A stretch of DNA of 23,549 bases from a bacterium UBP6_UBA1196 (GCA_002310035.1 DBYC01000041.1:67177-90725); one strand, 5' to 3'; shown: positions 15,179-23,377, counted from the stretch's first letter. Numbers and translations are program-made. Notes: generated by a model from the sequence alone, not told the origin.

Positions 15179-16206
15179 CTCTGCTTCTCCAGATATGCCG
15201 CGTAAGCCGATTTTACATCACTCAGACTGTCAGAGCCGAACTTCTCGCAGAAAGCACCTGCGACAACAAGCATCGCCATGCTTTCGGCAATCACTCCGGC
15301 ACGCTCGATGCACCAGAGATCGTTCATTCCGGGCTGACACTTTCCTGTTTTGCCCGTAACAGGCGAAACCGATTCAACTTCAAAGGGCTGAGTCGGAATC
15401 GGCTTGAAATAGAGCGTTGCAACCATAGGCATACCGTTTGAAACGCCGCCTTCGATGCCGCCGCATCTGTTTGTCGCCCGCTCGCCGTGCCTTCCGGTGA
15501 AAGCGTCGGCCGCGTTGATTCCTCTCAACTTATGAAGTTCTGTATCTCCGAAATAGACCCCTTTCACTGACGGAATTGAAATCAATGCCGCCGCGAGCCG
15601 AGAATCCAAGTGATCTGACCACTGAACATTTGAACCAAGCCCTGCAGGAATCCCTGAAACCACGACTTTCAAAACTCCGCCGTAAGTGCCTCCCGCCTTG
15701 TCGGCAAGCGCCTTTTCAGCATCGAAGTCGCAGTAAGGAATCCCGCCTATCTCAAGAATTTCGGAAATTACGGAAACATTCATTTCGTTAAGGAACATTC
15801 TGCAGAAAGCGCCGGCCGCGACTCTCAAAGCCGTTTCCCGTGCGCTGGAACGTTCCGCCCCGATCGAAATGTTGCCGTATCCGAATTTCCTGAACGTGCT
15901 GTAATCCGCATGTCCCGGTCTCGGAAACCCTTTATCAATTACTCCGTTTTCAATGAGCCCGCTTTCCGCCGTGTTTTTCAGCAGGAAAGCTATCGGTGCG
16001 CCGGTCGTGACATTGGCTGCAACTCCGGAAACGACTATGACATCGTCTTTTTCGACATCAAGTCTCTCCGAGCGGCCAACCCCTGCCCGGCGTCTTGCCA
16101 AATCATTCTCAAAAAGAACCTTGTCAAACCTGACACCCGCCGGAAATCCGCTGAGAACGGCTACAAGCTCCGAACCGTGGGACTCACCGGCAGAAACGAA
16201 CTGCAT
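15175..16206 (-). CDS. aroC: Chorismate synthase
   Basis: A 343-residue enzyme that makes chorismate from 5-enolpyruvylshikimate-3-phosphate using reduced FMN. The three family signatures are present: GESHGSELVAVLSGFPAG (residues 7-24), FPRPGHADYSTFRKFGYGN with ERSSARETALRVAAGAF, and the C-terminal RATNRCGGIEGGVSNGMP. The arginines that bind phosphate and flavin in RRRAGVGRSER are kept. The start ATG overlaps the pilQ stop by one base (TAATG), and only a weak GAAGAG precedes it, so translation is probably coupled to pilQ. The length is slightly below the common 350-390, with no visible gap in motifs. Confidence 0.95.
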   Translation of the reverse strand: MQFVSAGESHGSELVAVLSGFPAGVRFDKVLFENDLARRRAGVGRSERLDVEKDDVIVVSGVAANVTTGAPIAFLLKNTAESGLIENGVIDKGFPRPGHADYSTFRKFGYGNISIGAERSSARETALRVAAGAFCRMFLNEMNVSVISEILEIGGIPYCDFDAEKALADKAGGTYGGVLKVVVSGIPAGLGSNVQWSDHLDSRLAAALISIPSVKGVYFGDTELHKLRGINAADAFTGRHGERATNRCGGIEGGVSNGMPMVATLYFKPIPTQPFEVESVSPVTGKTGKCQPGMNDLWCIERAGVIAESMAMLVVAGAFCEKFGSDSLSDVKSAYAAYLEKQR

Positions 16207-18605
16207 TACTCTTCACTTGTTTTCAAAGGAATCGATGATTTTACCTTATTCATGATTCTGGGAGTAAGGAAAATCAACAATTCGCTTCTCTCAACCCTGC
16301 TTTCCTGTGACTTGAACAGCCATCCGAGAACAGGAATGCTTCCCAAAAGCGGAACCTGTCTCTTCGTTTTGGAAGTAAGGTTGGTGTAGACACCGCCGAT
16401 AACGACCGTGTCACCGCTCTTTATCAAAATTTCGGTCTTAGCCTCTTTCTTGATGATCGAAGGCTCACCGAGGTAGTTCGAGTTCGACCAGTCGGGTTCG
16501 CTCTTGTTGATCTCGATGTTCAAAAGGATCGAACCGTCAGCCGTGATGTGCGGCGTGGTCTTGAGGATAAGGCTGGCATCAACGTACTTTGTCGTTACAT
16601 CGCCGCCTGTACCTCTTGTCGTGATAGGAATACTGGTACCTTGCTGGATCATAGCCTCTTTGTTGTCGAGAGTCGCAACTTTCGGAGAACTTACGATCTT
16701 GATCTTACCGTCAGATTCCATGACGTTCAAAGTAAGGTTGAGGTCGTTGATCATGCCGACACTGCCGAACGTGAAACCCATGGTTCCTGTCGGGTCAGCC
16801 GGACCGGGAACAGCGACATTCGCGCCGACACCGAGGTTGTACGGGAAAACCGCATTCGTCGGATGACCGTTGGCATCGGTGTAAGTATGGTTCGTTCCCC
16901 ACTGGATACCGAGACCGAGAGCAGCCGTCGAAGTAGCCTCAACGATTCTTGCTTCGATAAGTACCTGAGGTGTCTGTGTATCCAAATAATCAACCAACTG
17001 CTCGGATTTATCAAGAATTTCCTCGACATCCTTTACAATGAGGACATTGGTTCTCTGGTCGTAGCTTACTGTACCTCTGTCAGAAAGAAGCTCTTTGATC
17101 TGAGGAACAAGTTTGTCGGCCATCGCATAGTTTACAGGAACAAGTCTGACTTTTACAGGTTCCAGCTTTTTCTGAGCATTCTTCTTTGCAAGTTCTTCCT
17201 CTTTTTCTCTCTGCATCGTTCTGATCGTAGCAACTCTGATGATGTTGCCGAATCTCTCTTTGCCGAGCGATTTACTCTTAAGAATAACATCAAGAGCCTC
17301 ATCCCAAGGAATATCGACAAGTCTTACCGTTACGGTGCCTTTTACATCGTCGCCGGCAATGATGTTGAGCTTGCTGATATCGGACATAAGACGCAGGATA
17401 TCAAGAATATCGACCTCTTTGAAATCGAGGTTGATCTTTTTACCGGTGTACTGAACCGGTTCGTCTTCCATTTTGACCGCTCCGCCTTTCTCTTCTTCGC
17501 CACCTTCTTCCTGAGCAACAGCTGCCTGCGGAAGTCTGACGATCTGAGCTTCGGAGTAACCTGCTACGCCCTGAACTTTTTCGTTTTTGAAATTGAAAAC
17601 GAAATCGCTGCCCTGAGCCGATTCCTCAATCTTGAGGTCGTGTTTTGCAGATTTCATCTTCGCGATAATTTTTACATTATCTTTTTCATTATAAACCGCG
17701 ATCTCTGAAACAGGACCGTTAAGCGACGCCGCATCTATAACCTGCTCTTTGTCTTTCGCGATGAAAGCGTTTTTAACAGTGATTTCAATATTCTGGCCAA
17801 CGGTCTTTTTGCTTATTTCAAGCTTTTTGTCAGCATTAACTTTAAGGATTTCGGGTTCTTCGCCGATAAATGCAAATCCCTGAATCTCTGTTTTGCCGGC
17901 AACAGCCTGATTTTCTTTAGTTGTTGCAGCTGCAACAGCTGTGTTTTTCTGTTCAGCCTTGAAAGATGCAAAAAGCTTTTTGCCTTCTGTTCCGAAATTG
18001 TAGGAAGAAGAACGGCTGATTGTGAAGTACTGCGGGATCTCCTTCTCTATAACAACACGGTAACCTGCAGGATGATTAGCACTTCTGACACCTTTTGCCG
18101 CTTTCATGGAACCTTTGATGCCGATAAAGTCGAAAACCAGTCTGTCCGGACCTTTCAGCGTGAAAAATCTTACTTTTTCAGGCTGTTTGGTAAAGGAAAA
18201 ACTGATGTTTCCCGATTTCGAGCCCATCGTAACCTTGCTTTCCTGAAGCTCTCTGCTTTCGGAAAGAGAAACAAGACTTTCGAAATCGCCTGTTTTTACC
18301 GAAGTCATGCCGTTAGCAAGCGACTCAAACAGGACAGCGCCCTCGTCAGCGTCGACTTTAAGGTGAGCTGCCTTCTTACCTTCGACAGTACCTTTTTCAG
18401 CGGTTTCCGCCGCTTCACCTATACCGATAACTTCAACGCTGTCGGAATTGAGTTTAAAGTAAGTTCCGTCAAAATTTTCGGAAACCACGATCTTGTTCCC
18501 GTTCTGTTCGACGGATAATGAATCGTTCCTGTTCTGCGCAACAGCGAAAACCGTTACAACTGAAAAAACAAAAACAAGAACAAATGACAACCTGAGACTT
18601 TTCAT
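16206..18605 (-). CDS. pilQ: Type IV pilus outer-membrane secretin
   Basis: A 799-residue secretin that forms the outer-membrane pore for the pilus fibre. The signal peptide ends at AVA-Q (cleavage after residue 23). An AMIN peptidoglycan-binding domain lies at about 150-215 (LKGPDRLVFDFIG), a second AMIN-like block at about 255-345, and the STN domain at about 388-455 (INLDFKEVDILDILRLMSDI). A secretin N domain follows (about 482-545), then the gate/barrel domain: VLIEARIVEATSTAALGLGI, SPKVATLDNKEAMIQQG, VPLLGSIPVLGWLF and ELLIFLTPRIM. GGAG precedes the ATG by 6 bases; pilP ends 16 bases upstream. The stop overlaps the aroC start by one base. Confidence 0.95.
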   Translation of the reverse strand: MKSLRLSFVLVFVFSVVTVFAVAQNRNDSLSVEQNGNKIVVSENFDGTYFKLNSDSVEVIGIGEAAETAEKGTVEGKKAAHLKVDADEGAVLFESLANGMTSVKTGDFESLVSLSESRELQESKVTMGSKSGNISFSFTKQPEKVRFFTLKGPDRLVFDFIGIKGSMKAAKGVRSANHPAGYRVVIEKEIPQYFTISRSSSYNFGTEGKKLFASFKAEQKNTAVAAATTKENQAVAGKTEIQGFAFIGEEPEILKVNADKKLEISKKTVGQNIEITVKNAFIAKDKEQVIDAASLNGPVSEIAVYNEKDNVKIIAKMKSAKHDLKIEESAQGSDFVFNFKNEKVQGVAGYSEAQIVRLPQAAVAQEEGGEEEKGGAVKMEDEPVQYTGKKINLDFKEVDILDILRLMSDISKLNIIAGDDVKGTVTVRLVDIPWDEALDVILKSKSLGKERFGNIIRVATIRTMQREKEEELAKKNAQKKLEPVKVRLVPVNYAMADKLVPQIKELLSDRGTVSYDQRTNVLIVKDVEEILDKSEQLVDYLDTQTPQVLIEARIVEATSTAALGLGIQWGTNHTYTDANGHPTNAVFPYNLGVGANVAVPGPADPTGTMGFTFGSVGMINDLNLTLNVMESDGKIKIVSSPKVATLDNKEAMIQQGTSIPITTRGTGGDVTTKYVDASLILKTTPHITADGSILLNIEINKSEPDWSNSNYLGEPSIIKKEAKTEILIKSGDTVVIGGVYTNLTSKTKRQVPLLGSIPVLGWLFKSQESRVERSELLIFLTPRIMNKVKSSIPLKTSEE

Positions 18606-18621
18606 TCCAATCTCCGTTCCG

Positions 18622-19257
18622 TTAGTTATTCAAATCTTCTTTACTTGTCTCTTTTTCGCCGCCGTTGTTGTACTCAGCAGCATCCTCCGGCTCCTCCGAC
18701 TCTTTAAGAGGCGATTTTATCGGAAGTTCAAGATAAAGCTTGTTGATTATCTTTCTTCCAAGAGGATCCTTGTATGTTTCGACAATTTCGAGTTTGTCAG
18801 GCAGTATCCTGCTGATTTTACCCCAGTTTTTGCCGATAAAGCTTCCGTTTTTAACGATGTAGCTTTTTCCGTCCGGTGCGATTACGACCGCTTTAGGATC
18901 GGTTATACCATAAATTATTGCCGAAAGTCTGAGATCAGTGACATCAAAATTCTGAAGCTCGCTGACGATCTTCTTTTCTTTGTTGAGGCTCGCCATGTCG
19001 CCGAAATAGTTTCTGAAAGGATCTTTCTTGCCGACTGCAGAGTAGCGGTAATTCGACCTTCTCTGCGCGATATCGGTGATGTCGATCTCTTTGTTTGTTT
19101 TGTTTTCAGTCGATTTCGTCTTGCTGACTCTCTCATATTCAGCTTTGTAGTCGTAAGGCTCGATCTGGTATTCGTTAGCGCAGCCGACGAGAACAGAGCC
19201 GAGAATCAGGCATGATATCAACAAAACATAATTAATTTTATTTCTTCTTTTTTGCAT
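18622..19257 (-). CDS. pilP: Type IV pilus assembly lipoprotein
   Basis: A 211-residue inner-membrane lipoprotein that links PilN/PilO to the PilQ secretin. The start at 19257 is preferred: it follows GGAGG by 5 bases and gives a normal signal peptide ending in the lipobox SVLVGC (Cys26). A 12-base tandem duplication places a second, identical ribosome site and ATG upstream (19269) and a GTG at 19281, all in frame. The homology domain (about 80-190) is typical: GKKDPFRNYF, LRLSAIIYGITDPKAVVIAP, DGKSYIVKNGSFIGKNWG and ILPDKLEIVE. The tail after residue 190 is acidic and low-complexity. The gene overlaps the end of pilO by 20 bases. Confidence 0.92.
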   Translation of the reverse strand: MQKRRNKINYVLLISCLILGSVLVGCANEYQIEPYDYKAEYERVSKTKSTENKTNKEIDITDIAQRRSNYRYSAVGKKDPFRNYFGDMASLNKEKKIVSELQNFDVTDLRLSAIIYGITDPKAVVIAPDGKSYIVKNGSFIGKNWGKISRILPDKLEIVETYKDPLGRKIINKLYLELPIKSPLKESEEPEDAAEYNNGGEKETSKEDLNN

Positions 19258-19918
19258 TCTGACCTCCATTCTGACCTCCACTCATTTCAGCAGACGAAAG
19301 GAAACGGTATGTCGTTGCTCTGAAAGTTATGTCAAGAGCTGTTTTGTTAGGCTGGAAACCGCCGAAAGAGGTCGTAACTTTACTCTTCTTGTTGTCTTTC
19401 TTTCCGCCGCCTTTCTCGTTGATAGCCTTCATCTCGAGATCGCTGACATTGACAATTCTAGCGAGCTTGTTAACGCTGTCGAAGAAACCGAGGACCTCGT
19501 GGAAGCTTCCTTTGACCTTCATTGAAACAGGAACTTCGGCATAAAAATCTTTTTTGCGTTCTGCCAACGGCTCAAAATAGTAAACTTCAAGACCGAACTT
19601 TTCAGCTTCGTCGGAAAGTTTTTTCAGAAGAGAGGGGATCTCTTTTTTGTCGGGAAGCATGCTGATAGCGACCTTGAGATCTCTGTCCAAAGCCTCGACT
19701 TCTTCCATAAACTGTCCTCTGTCGCGAACCAGCACAACCATTTTGGAAAACTCGGCTTTCTTGGAATTGAACTCGCGGTAAAGCGACTCCATTGTGTCGA
19801 CATGCGGCATATAGACAGTGACATAATAAACCGCGATGATGACAACGAGAACCAGAAGCAGTACTCCGTATCTGTATGCCGGCTTTAATTTTCCGATATT
19901 GACTAACAGGGATTTCAT
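19238..19918 (-). CDS. pilO: Type IV pilus inner-membrane protein PilO
   Basis: A 226-residue bitopic protein that pairs with PilN. It has one membrane segment (about residues 17-36), a periplasmic coiled coil (about 45-100), and a ferredoxin-like domain (about 100-210, with FGLEVYYFEPL, FYAEVPVSMKVKGSFHEVL and NVSDLEMKAI). GGAGGAG precedes the ATG by 4 bases. The C-terminus is a Gly-Gln-Asn repeat (GGQNGGQN) followed by AKKKK; the repeat is created by the 12-base tandem duplication at the pilP start. A lysine-rich loop (KGGGKKDNKKSKV) lies near residue 170-182. Confidence 0.9.
   Translation of the reverse strand: MKSLLVNIGKLKPAYRYGVLLLVLVVIIAVYYVTVYMPHVDTMESLYREFNSKKAEFSKMVVLVRDRGQFMEEVEALDRDLKVAISMLPDKKEIPSLLKKLSDEAEKFGLEVYYFEPLAERKKDFYAEVPVSMKVKGSFHEVLGFFDSVNKLARIVNVSDLEMKAINEKGGGKKDNKKSKVTTSFGGFQPNKTALDITFRATTYRFLSSAEMSGGQNGGQNAKKKK
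19256..19280 (-). repeat. 12-bp tandem duplication at the pilO/pilP junction
   Basis: The unit TGGAGGTCAGAA occurs twice in a row on the minus strand, followed by the first base of a third copy. In the pilO frame it codes GGQN twice. In the pilP frame it doubles the ribosome-binding site and the ATG. Twelve bases is a multiple of three, so both genes stay in frame. Confidence 0.9.
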
Positions 19919-19933
19919 ATCACTCCTCCACCA

Positions 19934-20587
19934 TTAATTAGCACTCGGTTTAGCCGCCGCATTTCCCGCCGCAGGCTGCTGCTGGCCGTCAGGCTGCTTC
20001 GCCTGTTGCGCCGGCTGGGCAGGCTGCTCGTTCCTTCCGGCAAAATGAACATTCGTGTTCAAGCCGTAAGTCAGCACCGAAACACCCTGAACAGCAGCTT
20101 TGTCTTTCGTGACTTTCTTCAGGTTTATGTTCGAGAAGAAAAGCGAATTTTCAAGCTGCCTCATAAAATTAGCAACTTCCTGATTTTCCAGTGTTTTTCC
20201 GTCAAGCTCAAGCTTATTGCCCTTAATAGTGAGCTTGTCGGCCCAGATTTTGTTCGACGGAAGTTTCAGCGAAAGCTCGTCAAGAACTCTGACAGGACCG
20301 ATATTCTGTTCCTGCAGTTTGATGATCATGTCCATCTTTTCCTGAAGTTTTGCCTTTTTGTCCTTCAGATTCTTGATTTCGCCCATGATCGATTTAAGTT
20401 TTGCGATCTCCTCGTCGGCTTCGGCGATCCTTGCCCTGCTTTCCGCCTCGCGCTCCGCAAGAAGCGAGCTGTTGAAAACGATCAGAACAACCACAACGAC
20501 GATGGAAATGACGAAAAGAGCGATAAAACCTTTCGCTTCAGCGATAAGTTTGTCTTCCTTTACGGGTAACAGATTGATTTTTATCAT
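19934..20587 (-). CDS. pilN: Type IV pilus inner-membrane protein PilN
   Basis: A 217-residue bitopic protein. The N-terminus IKINLLP is the conserved cytoplasmic motif that binds the groove of PilM. One membrane segment follows (about residues 20-40), then a charged coiled coil (about 45-90), then the ferredoxin-like periplasmic domain (about 98-180: VRVLDELSLKLP and IWADKLTIKGNKLELDG). The last 35 residues are rich in Gln, Pro and Ala. The ATG overlaps the pilM stop by four bases (ATGA); pilO follows after 15 bases. Confidence 0.93.
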   Translation of the reverse strand: MIKINLLPVKEDKLIAEAKGFIALFVISIVVVVVLIVFNSSLLAEREAESRARIAEADEEIAKLKSIMGEIKNLKDKKAKLQEKMDMIIKLQEQNIGPVRVLDELSLKLPSNKIWADKLTIKGNKLELDGKTLENQEVANFMRQLENSLFFSNINLKKVTKDKAAVQGVSVLTYGLNTNVHFAGRNEQPAQPAQQAKQPDGQQQPAAGNAAAKPSAN

Positions 20588-21639
20588 TGTTCGTCCATCC
20601 TCCGTAATGCCAATCCGAGACTCAATGCTGCGACATGGCTGTAATCTTCAACCTCTTCCCTCGAAAGAACCTGTCCGGGAACTATTATTTCCTTGAACGG
20701 ATTCATTCTTTCGACAGGAATCGTCAAAGTCGACTGCAAAGCCTGCATGAAGGTGAAACTTTTTGTCGTTCCGCCCGTTACAAAAACTTTGGCTACGCTG
20801 TCTTCCGGATTTGTGTTTGTATAATAATCAAAGACCCTCATAATATCCGAAACCATGTTCTTAGCGACATCGGCTATGATCTCCTCGACCTGGTTCGGCA
20901 GAATCGAATCGCCTGTCGCGTGGGTTCCCGATTTAAGGCTCTCGGCCTGCTGGAAGCTGACTTTCAGGCGTCTCGTGATTTCTTCGGTAATGAAGTTTCC
21001 GCCCGTCAGAACATCACGGAAGAACCTTACATTGCCGTTCGACATGACAACGATGTTGGTTTTTGACGCGCCGATGTTAAGAACAGCGACCGTTTTGTCG
21101 TTTTCTTCCGGATAGTTGAGCTCAAAAATGTTGGCAAGCGCCGTAGCGTCGATTTCGACCGACATCGGTTTTACGCCGGCATCGCTTACGACCTGAATAA
21201 AATCGCCGATAAGATCTTTTCTTGCAGCGATGAGGATGACTCTGTCGCGTCCGTCCTCGACGATGTCTGTTTTGATTCCGTCAAAGTAGATCTCTTTGAT
21301 GTCATGAGGAATGTGCGTCTCTGCCTCGACTCTGAGCGCATTGTAAAATTCCTGCTGCGAAACTTTGGGAACATTGATGACTCTGTTGATGATTCCGTGA
21401 CCGGCAACTGCGATCGAGCAGTATTTGTCGCGGAATTTCTCTTTCGCGAGAAGTGTTTTGACTGCATCATTCATCTCATAGGTGTTCATGATGCTGCCGT
21501 CAACCATCGTGTTTACGGGAATCGGAATAAATCCGAACTTTTTAAGCTGATACTTCCCTTTCCCTTTTTTCTGGAGCTGCGCAGCTTTGATCAGATAAGA
21601 CCCGAGGTCAAGTCCCATCAATTGCTTGTTATAAAACAT
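20584..21639 (-). CDS. pilM: Type IV pilus actin-like ATPase PilM
   Basis: A 351-residue cytoplasmic actin/FtsA-like protein that binds the PilN N-terminus and joins the pilus motor to the alignment complex. Motifs: phosphate-1 loop LMGLDLGSYLIKAAQL (residues 7-22), VPKVSQQEFYNALRVEAETH typical of PilM, phosphate-2 VLNIGASKTNIVVM, GGNFITEEITRRLKV, and the adenosine loop VFVTGGTTKSF. The length is the family norm. GGAGG stands 5 bases before the ATG. The gene starts 14 bases after the small XRE regulator, so both should be on one transcript. Confidence 0.95.
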   Translation of the reverse strand: MFYNKQLMGLDLGSYLIKAAQLQKKGKGKYQLKKFGFIPIPVNTMVDGSIMNTYEMNDAVKTLLAKEKFRDKYCSIAVAGHGIINRVINVPKVSQQEFYNALRVEAETHIPHDIKEIYFDGIKTDIVEDGRDRVILIAARKDLIGDFIQVVSDAGVKPMSVEIDATALANIFELNYPEENDKTVAVLNIGASKTNIVVMSNGNVRFFRDVLTGGNFITEEITRRLKVSFQQAESLKSGTHATGDSILPNQVEEIIADVAKNMVSDIMRVFDYYTNTNPEDSVAKVFVTGGTTKSFTFMQALQSTLTIPVERMNPFKEIIVPGQVLSREEVEDYSHVAALSLGLALRRMDEQ

Positions 21640-21653
21640 CTCCGCCTCCCTGG

Positions 21654-21860
21654 CTATTCTTCATCATCTGAAAAAACTTTGTGTTTTTCGTCGAGAGAAA
21701 GTCCGAGAGCAAGAAGAATCTTTCTCTTCGTCTCCATGCGGCACTTGCCGTTCTTTTCGATTCTGTCTATCGTAAGGACAGAAACGCCGGCCTTTCTCGC
21801 AAGTTCGGACTTGCTCATAAGCAGCCTTTCCCTCATTTTTTTAAGATTGTTTTCCGCCAT
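21654..21860 (-). CDS. Small XRE-type helix-turn-helix regulator
   Basis: A 68-residue protein consisting almost only of a Cro/CI-type helix-turn-helix (about residues 6-58: MRERLLMSKSELARKAGVSV, then LTIDRIEKNGKCRMETKRKI), followed by LALGLSLDEKHKVF and an acidic tail. The start at 21860 is preferred to an in-frame codon at 21944 because AAGGAG stands 6 bases before it and the longer version would overlap the promoter. It is the first gene of the pil-aro operon and is likely to act on that operon or on itself. It binds DNA by family inference; the target site is not shown by the sequence. Confidence 0.85.
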   Translation of the reverse strand: MAENNLKKMRERLLMSKSELARKAGVSVLTIDRIEKNGKCRMETKRKILLALGLSLDEKHKVFSDDEE

Positions 21861-21904
21861 CGCATACTCCTTAGCAAGTAGAATAAACAACAAAAATCTC
21901 TGCG

Positions 21905-21932
21905 ACCTTAGCAGAAAAAAATCGAAAGTCAA
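21905..21932 (-). promoter_or_regulatory. Promoter of the xre-pilMNOPQ-aroCKB operon
   Basis: On the minus strand TTGACT (21932-21927), a 16-base spacer ending in TGC, and TAAGGT (21910-21905). The TG one base before the -10 makes it an extended -10, which can make up for the weak hexamer. Start near 21898, giving a leader of about 38 bases. A perfect 14-bp palindrome TTTTTTGCAAAAAA (21935-21948) lies directly upstream of the -35 and could be an UP element or an operator. Confidence 0.6.
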
Positions 21933-22000
21933 TATTTTTTGCAAAAAAACATATCATATTTATATAATTATGCAAAATTTCGTAAAAATGTTCAACAATT

Positions 22001-23284
22001 TTAACCATCTTTACGCTCTATTGATACTCCTATCCCAGCCAATTTATGTTCTATCGACTCATAACCGCGGTCGATCTGACGGATATTGTATATCCTGCTG
22101 TGCCCTTTCGCCGCTATTGCAGCCATCAGCATCGCCATTCCGGCACGGATATCGGGCGAATCGAGGTTAGCGCCGTGCAGCTGCGAAGCGCCCGAAACGA
22201 CGACGCGGTGCGGATCGCACAGGATTATCTGCGCTCCCATTCCTACGAGCCTGTCAACAAAAAACAGACGGCTCTCGAACATTTTTTCAAAGAAAAGTAT
22301 CGTTCCGTCCGCCTGAGTCGCCGCGACGATCGCTATGGACATAAGATCAGACGGGAACGAAGGCCAGATCCCGTCGTCGATTTTCGCGATCGCGTTGTTC
22401 ATCTCTCTGACGACAGACATTTTCTGCGACGGAACAAAAATATCGTTTCCGCGCTTTTCGGTCCTGATCCCGAGTTTGCCGAAAGTATGAAGGACCATCC
22501 TCAAAGTATCGTCACGCGCAGAATCCTTGATAGTAAGCTCGCCGCCTGTCATTGCCGCAAGGGCGATGTAGCTTCCGGCCTCGATGTAGTCGAAACCTAT
22601 CGTGTGCGTGCAGCCGCCGAGCGACGAAACGCCGTCAATGCAAAGCGTACTCGAACCTATGCCGCTGATTTTTGCCCCCATTTTGTTGAGGAAATTGCAC
22701 AAACCCTGGACATGCGGCTCGGTAGCGGCGTTTCTTATCACGGTCTTTCCTTCCGCCAGAACTGCAGCCATCACGACATTTTCTGTTCCGGTGACGCTCG
22801 CCTCGTCGAGAAAAATGTCAGCGCCGGCAAGTTTTTCAGCATGGATCTCGTAACCTTCGCCTTCGACTGTGTAGTCTGCACCCAGCTGCTTGAAACCTAT
22901 GAAGTGTGTGTCAAGTCTTCTGCGACCGATAACATCGCCGCCCGGAGGAGGCAGGATCACTTCGCCGTTTCTTGCAAGAAGCGGACCTGCAAAAAGAACA
23001 GATGTCCTCACCTTTCCGCAAAGTTCGCGGTCAAGCGGCTTGTTTTCAAGATGTGCAGCGTTTATTTCTATTTTATTTTTATTGATTCTTCTGACAGAAA
23101 CGCCCAGATCTTCAGCGATCTCAAGCATTTTTCGAACATCAAGAATATCGGGTACATTGTCAAGGACGACAGTTTCCGAAGAAAGCAGCGATGCGGCTAT
23201 AACAGGCAGCGCTTCATTTTTATTGCCTGAAGTTATGATTTCGCCGTGAACGGCATCACCGCCCTTTATCTCGAAATATTCCAC
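22001..23284 (-). CDS. murA: UDP-N-acetylglucosamine 1-carboxyvinyltransferase (Asp-type MurA)
   Basis: A 427-residue cytoplasmic enzyme that adds enolpyruvate from PEP to UDP-GlcNAc, the first committed step of peptidoglycan synthesis. GTG at 23284 is chosen: GGGGAG stands 4 bases before it and MEYFEIKGGDAVHGEI is the normal opening; a TTG at 23296 would put its start codon on that site. Motifs: SGNKNEALP (19-27), VRTSVLFAGPLLAR, PPPGGDVIGRRRLDTH (112-127), ATEPHVQ, and IDRGYE near the end. The residue normally cysteine in GGCAIG is D117 here, as in mycobacteria and Chlamydia, which predicts resistance to fosfomycin. In E. coli the segment before the catalytic aspartate is followed by PGFPTD; here it reads WPSFPSD. 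A -10-like TATAAA (23318-23313) lies upstream with no clear -35. It ends 140 bases before the xre start. Confidence 0.93.
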   Translation of the reverse strand: MEYFEIKGGDAVHGEIITSGNKNEALPVIAASLLSSETVVLDNVPDILDVRKMLEIAEDLGVSVRRINKNKIEINAAHLENKPLDRELCGKVRTSVLFAGPLLARNGEVILPPPGGDVIGRRRLDTHFIGFKQLGADYTVEGEGYEIHAEKLAGADIFLDEASVTGTENVVMAAVLAEGKTVIRNAATEPHVQGLCNFLNKMGAKISGIGSSTLCIDGVSSLGGCTHTIGFDYIEAGSYIALAAMTGGELTIKDSARDDTLRMVLHTFGKLGIRTEKRGNDIFVPSQKMSVVREMNNAIAKIDDGIWPSFPSDLMSIAIVAATQADGTILFFEKMFESRLFFVDRLVGMGAQIILCDPHRVVVSGASQLHGANLDSPDIRAGMAMLMAAIAAKGHSRIYNIRQIDRGYESIEHKLAGIGVSIERKDG

Positions 23285-23377
23285 GCAACTCCCCAAACAA
23301 AATGCAGTTGACTTTATACCGAAAAAAAATTTTTTCCATTTTTTTCGTATTGTTTTTTTGTCTGTCTGAAAAAAAAT

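Noticed and set aside
16548..17708. Plus-strand open frame of 386 codons across pilQ
   Set aside because: It is the mirror of the secretin gene. The composition is typical of antisense shadows and there is no start signal.
21861..21944. Longer XRE protein starting at 21944
   Set aside because: It would overlap the promoter at 21905-21932 and add a non-family hydrophobic head; AAGGAG supports 21860.
21939..21968. Plus-strand promoter TTGCAA-18-TATAAT pointing into the murA 3' end
   Set aside because: The hexamers fit, but the region is so A/T-rich that such matches are expected by chance, and no gene lies downstream on that strand. It would only make antisense RNA to murA.
22046..23230. Plus-strand open frame of 394 codons across murA
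   Set aside because: It is fully antisense to murA, whose family motifs are unmistakable. The antisense protein is rich in Arg, His and Ser with no domain-like pattern and no ribosome site.
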